From JBBIJR01 sp037445875 (GTDB lineage: Bacteria; CLD3; SB21): 64,000 nt of DNA. The DNA is taken from positions 5,140-69,139 of the forward strand of contig JBBIJR010000007.1 in the NCBI GenBank assembly GCA_037445875.1. The letters are read 5' to 3'. The translations under genes were made by a program, and so were the position numbers. The notes under the pieces are model-generated. The model was given only the letters and a program-made list of their open reading frames with translations, was not told the DNA's origin and ran no database searches. Below, piece after piece: positions 61,345 through 64,000 of the stretch (its first letter is position 1; each line of letters begins with the position of its first letter).

Positions 61345-62091
61345 ATGAGCACTCGTTTTCATCGCATCGCCCGCGTGCTGGTCGTTCAGGCGCTGTTTCT
61401 CGGCTTGACCTCGTCGCGTACCAACGAAACGGCCTCGGCGTTGTGCCGGCAGTGGAACCTGTTGTACGAACAAATGCAATATGGAACGGTGGACCGTCGG
61501 GAGGCTGGCAAGCTCTTGCGCCAGATCACGCGCCTCCTGACCGACCAGTTGACGATTCCGCAGGATTCGAATTTCTATTTCCCGGTCGAGGGGTACGGCC
61601 TTCCGGACGTGGGGGGCAAGAACGGAGACGGCTTCATTCCGCGGCAGTATAACTTCCTCCATGGCAACGCTCATCGCGGGCATCCGGCGCACGATATCTT
61701 CATACACGATGTGGACCAGGACGGTCTGGACGATTTCACGGCCGGGAGGGTCCACGTTCTGGCGATGACGGATGGGGTGGTAGTGGCGGCCAAGAACAAC
61801 TGGAGCAAGGGGGACACGTTGCGGGGAGGCAATTACCTCATGATCTACAATCCAAACCTCTCCCGATACTACTACTATGCCCACAACCACGAGGTACTGG
61901 TGCAGGTCGGGGACATCGTGCGGGGTGGGCAGCGCGTCGCCACCGTAGGCCGGACGGGCAGGAATGCGTCCCAATCCCGCTCGCCAACCCATTTGCATTT
62001 GATGGTGCTGCAGATAACCGACGACCGGGGCCGACCGTTCGACTATTATCCTGAATTGGAAAAAGCCGTTAGAAAAAAGGCGGCACTCTGA
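61345..62091 (+). CDS. M23-family metallopeptidase
   Basis: A 248-residue exported endopeptidase-like protein. The M23 core has GHPAHDIFIHDVDQDG (HxxxD-type zinc ligands), GDTLRGGNYLMIYN, YYYYAHNHEVLVQVGDIVRG and the HLHL site near the end (SPTHLHLMVL). These enzymes cut peptidoglycan cross-links or peptides. The start at 61345 gives a signal-like N-terminus (IARVLVVQALFLGLTSSRTN) but its ribosome site is weak. It may remodel cell wall together with neighbouring envelope genes. Confidence 0.85.
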   Translation: MSTRFHRIARVLVVQALFLGLTSSRTNETASALCRQWNLLYEQMQYGTVDRREAGKLLRQITRLLTDQLTIPQDSNFYFPVEGYGLPDVGGKNGDGFIPRQYNFLHGNAHRGHPAHDIFIHDVDQDGLDDFTAGRVHVLAMTDGVVVAAKNNWSKGDTLRGGNYLMIYNPNLSRYYYYAHNHEVLVQVGDIVRGGQRVATVGRTGRNASQSRSPTHLHLMVLQITDDRGRPFDYYPELEKAVRKKAAL

Positions 62092-62116
62092 CCGGTGCGG
62101 ACGCTCCGCGCTGCAT

Positions 62117-63013
62117 TCAGACGTTGACGATTTCTCCGACCGTAGCCGAAGGCGAGAACCATTCATCGAGCGAAGCCTTCTTCTTCATCGAAAACGCAGC
62201 AAGAACACCCGCATGGTCCGAAAGGGGCGGGTTTACGGTGTCAAATACGACGCGTGAATCGAGGACACCAATGGCGGAGCGGCTGCGTTTGCCGTACAAC
62301 ACAAAAAGGAAGTCTATCCGTTCGTCCCGGTTGTGTGCCGAGCATCCCGTTTTGTAGGTGCGGTCGAGAAAAAACGTGGGGTCGGACCTGAACGGATGCA
62401 TGCGCACGTACGCGTCGACCACCTTCTCGTCGAAGCGGCCCTTCATGCCCTCAACGAAGCGGCGGTACTCCGGCGTGTCATCGTTGAAGTTGAAATCACC
62501 CGCCAGCACAACCGGATGGACCGCCGGGAGCGTGGAGAGGAACGAGAGCAGTTCGTCCACCTGTTTCATGCGTCTCGTCATATGTCCGGCTTTCTTGCCC
62601 GCACCCAGATGAGTGTTGACCAGGTAGACGACGCCGGTTGGCGTTTGCAGTCGAGACCACAGGATGCCCTTGTTGGCGAGGAACTCGCCGGCCCCCGCAT
62701 GGCAGGAATAGGAGAGCACTCCGTCCCCGGTGATCACCTGTTTCGATAGGATCAGAAGTCCGTTTCCCAACTGTCCTCTGAAGAGGCGCCGGTCCGGCAA
62801 GTATGTGTGGTAGGGATAAGGCAGTTGTTGGATAAAGAACCGTGCGATTTCGTCGCTCCAGACTTCCTGAAGTGCCACGATATCCGGGCCGAGTGCCAGA
62901 AGCTGCCGGCGACAGAGTTCCATCCTGCGGTCCACCCCAGGCGCGATCGCACAGGGGCCGATCTTCAAGCCCCACACATAGAACGTGAGCACGGAAAACT
63001 TCGTGTCTCGCAT
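62117..63013 (-). CDS. Endonuclease/exonuclease/phosphatase-superfamily phosphodiesterase
   Basis: A 298-residue EEP-fold enzyme. It has LTFYVWGLKIGP at the start, IVALQEVW with catalytic Glu, VYLVNTHLGAGKKAGHMTRR, VVLAGDFNFNDDTPEYRR, RIDFLFVL and LSDHAGVLAAF with the final Asp-His pair. The VWGL start is reminiscent of neutral sphingomyelinase-like members, so it may cut a phospholipid headgroup; DNA or other phosphodiesters are possible. The start at 63013 has AGGAG 9 bases upstream and no signal peptide. Confidence 0.85.
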   Translation of the reverse strand: MRDTKFSVLTFYVWGLKIGPCAIAPGVDRRMELCRRQLLALGPDIVALQEVWSDEIARFFIQQLPYPYHTYLPDRRLFRGQLGNGLLILSKQVITGDGVLSYSCHAGAGEFLANKGILWSRLQTPTGVVYLVNTHLGAGKKAGHMTRRMKQVDELLSFLSTLPAVHPVVLAGDFNFNDDTPEYRRFVEGMKGRFDEKVVDAYVRMHPFRSDPTFFLDRTYKTGCSAHNRDERIDFLFVLYGKRSRSAIGVLDSRVVFDTVNPPLSDHAGVLAAFSMKKKASLDEWFSPSATVGEIVNV

Positions 63014-63214
63014 CAGCGAACGCTCCTGTGCATGTCCGGGCCAAGATAGCTCCATGATGTTATCATCGTATCGCATGCGCGTTACGGTTGGATGAATGTC
63101 CTTGGGCGGAACGGATCGGTCACACCGAAAAAGACGGACGGCTAATACAACGGCAACGTCCGCATTATCTACCGGTAGTACGGCGCCCGTACAGTACCCG
63201 AATCGGAGGGTTGC

Positions 63215-63763
63215 GTGATCAAGCGGTTGTGGCATAGCGGTGTATACTGGGACACGGTCCTGTTTTCGGCCATCTTTGACCTGAACGGCTGGCGCATCCT
63301 CGATCGGTTCTTCTTTGCAGTCTCTCGAAGTGCGGACGGTTTTGCGTATCCCACCGCATGTCTCCTCGTTCTCCGGTCTCAACCGTCCATCGGTCTGAGC
63401 TTCTTCTCGGCCGCGCTGGCAGGGTTTGCCGTAGAAATCGCCGTTTACAAGATCGCCAAACATCTTGTCAAGAGGAGCCGCCCCTTTCGCGCTCTCCCGG
63501 ACATCCATCACCTGATCGCGCCTCCGGATCAATTCAGCTTTCCATCGGGCCATACCGCCGGTGCGGTTCTGTTCGCTCTTCTCGCGGCCCATTTCTTTCC
63601 AGCGTTCGGCATGCCGTTGTTCTTGTGGGCGGCGCTCGTCGGCTTCTCGAGAATTTACCTCGGTGTTCACTATCCCTCCGATGTTTGCACCGGGGCCATA
63701 CTGGGCCTGGCCAGCGGGAAGATCGCACTCGCGGCCGTGCTGAGCGCCTCCCGATTGATTTAG
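63215..63763 (+). CDS. PAP2-family membrane phosphatase, GTG start
   Basis: A 182-residue lipid-phosphatase-type membrane protein with about five helices. All three PAP2 motifs are present: KHLVKRSRPFR (KxxxxxxRP), FPSGHTAG (PSGH) and SRIYLGVHYPSDV (SRxxxxxHxxxD). It dephosphorylates membrane lipids such as phosphatidic acid or undecaprenyl pyrophosphate. The start is GTG 63215 with GGAGGG ending 4 bases before it. It is divergent from the EEP gene. Confidence 0.92.
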   Translation: MIKRLWHSGVYWDTVLFSAIFDLNGWRILDRFFFAVSRSADGFAYPTACLLVLRSQPSIGLSFFSAALAGFAVEIAVYKIAKHLVKRSRPFRALPDIHHLIAPPDQFSFPSGHTAGAVLFALLAAHFFPAFGMPLFLWAALVGFSRIYLGVHYPSDVCTGAILGLASGKIALAAVLSASRLI

Positions 63764-63776
63764 ACCCAACCATCCG

Positions 63777-63798
63777 GGGCTGAAGGCCCTGTCTTTTT
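63777..63798 (+). terminator. Weak terminator-like hairpin after the PAP2 gene
   Basis: GGGC, loop TGAAG, GCCC, then TGTCTTTTT. The stem is only 4 bp, so this is tentative. The remaining 200 bases to the window edge contain nothing I can assign. Confidence 0.35.
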
Positions 63799-64000
63799 CT
63801 AATCTATTGAGGCCTCTGTCTCTGGGACGACCATTGCCGCGCGGAGCGGGCATCGGAGAACCGCCCCTGTCCCCAGGCAAGGAAAGGGAGAAGGTTCCCC
63901 ATTTCTACGACCTTCTCCGACCATGGATAGGGCCTTGATAAATTTCCAGATTGTATCTACACTTGGCGTGTTGCCATGAAATACGCGCGTGTCAGAACGC

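Overview
The window reads as one contig of a GC-rich (about 60 % by eye) Gram-negative genome from the Fibrobacteres-Chlorobi-Bacteroidetes superphylum, closest in flavour to Ignavibacteria, Chlorobi or Rhodothermia-like lineages. The main clues are a type IX secretion sorting domain with the NYPNPFNPST motif (36.7-36.9 kb), a bacillithiol gene (bshC), a 31-residue AURKAIP1/mS38-like basic ribosomal-type protein, many lipoproteins, and outer-membrane Omp85 and TolC components. The best promoters are TTGAC(A/T)-17-TATATT, unlike the classical Bacteroidetes -33/-7 pattern. Two N gaps (46414-46512 and 47602-47611) and clustered frameshifts suggest a draft or metagenome assembly. No rRNA, tRNA, CRISPR array, phage or insertion sequence was found.

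Layout. 0-1.4 kb: the end of a GH26 glycosidase and a frameshifted cysteine-synthase-like gene, closed by a bidirectional terminator. 1.4-16.7 kb, almost all minus strand: amino-acid permease with two thioredoxin-fold proteins; a Na/Pi symporter with an Ig-like N-terminus; a housekeeping run (sppA, HU, mS38-like, DUF1028, truA, a 45-residue membrane protein); a family 5 solute-binding lipoprotein; a 922-residue protein I do not recognise; a long-chain acyl-CoA ligase. 17.1-25.6 kb: a tightly coupled minus-strand cluster of response regulator, radical SAM protein, two glycosyltransferases, flippase and polysaccharide deacetylase, ending in bshC. 25.7-33.3 kb, plus strand: aconitase with a histone-H1-like basic tail, SirB1-like protein, TIGR02757 protein, then clpC with an acidic partner of unknown function.

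33.3-36.9 kb is a more AT-rich, decaying stretch with a TolB-like lipoprotein pseudogene, an intact propeller lipoprotein and a 5'-truncated T9SS cargo protein. 37.0-42.5 kb holds peptide-uptake and peptide-use genes (MFS transporter, pepD, PqqD-like, OPT transporter). 42.6-48.1 kb has two HAD phosphatases, a SPOR lipoprotein, 3-hydroxyacyl-CoA dehydrogenase, an orphan biotin carrier, a repeat-rich gap region, a fatty acid hydroxylase and elbB. 48.9-58.4 kb has an M3 oligopeptidase, then two TetR regulators and a TolC/MFP/RND efflux set. Three copies of one inverted repeat (GGAAACC...GGTTTCC) lie around the two TetR genes. 58.4-63.8 kb holds envelope genes: an Omp85 barrel, a secreted unknown, a Spy-like protein, an M23 peptidase, an EEP phosphodiesterase and a PAP2 phosphatase.

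Genes appear to work in sets. The glycan cluster shares 4-base start/stop overlaps from radical SAM to bshC, so its products are probably made together. The peptide set couples uptake with dipeptide cleavage. The efflux set appears to be repressed by one or both TetR proteins through the shared operator.
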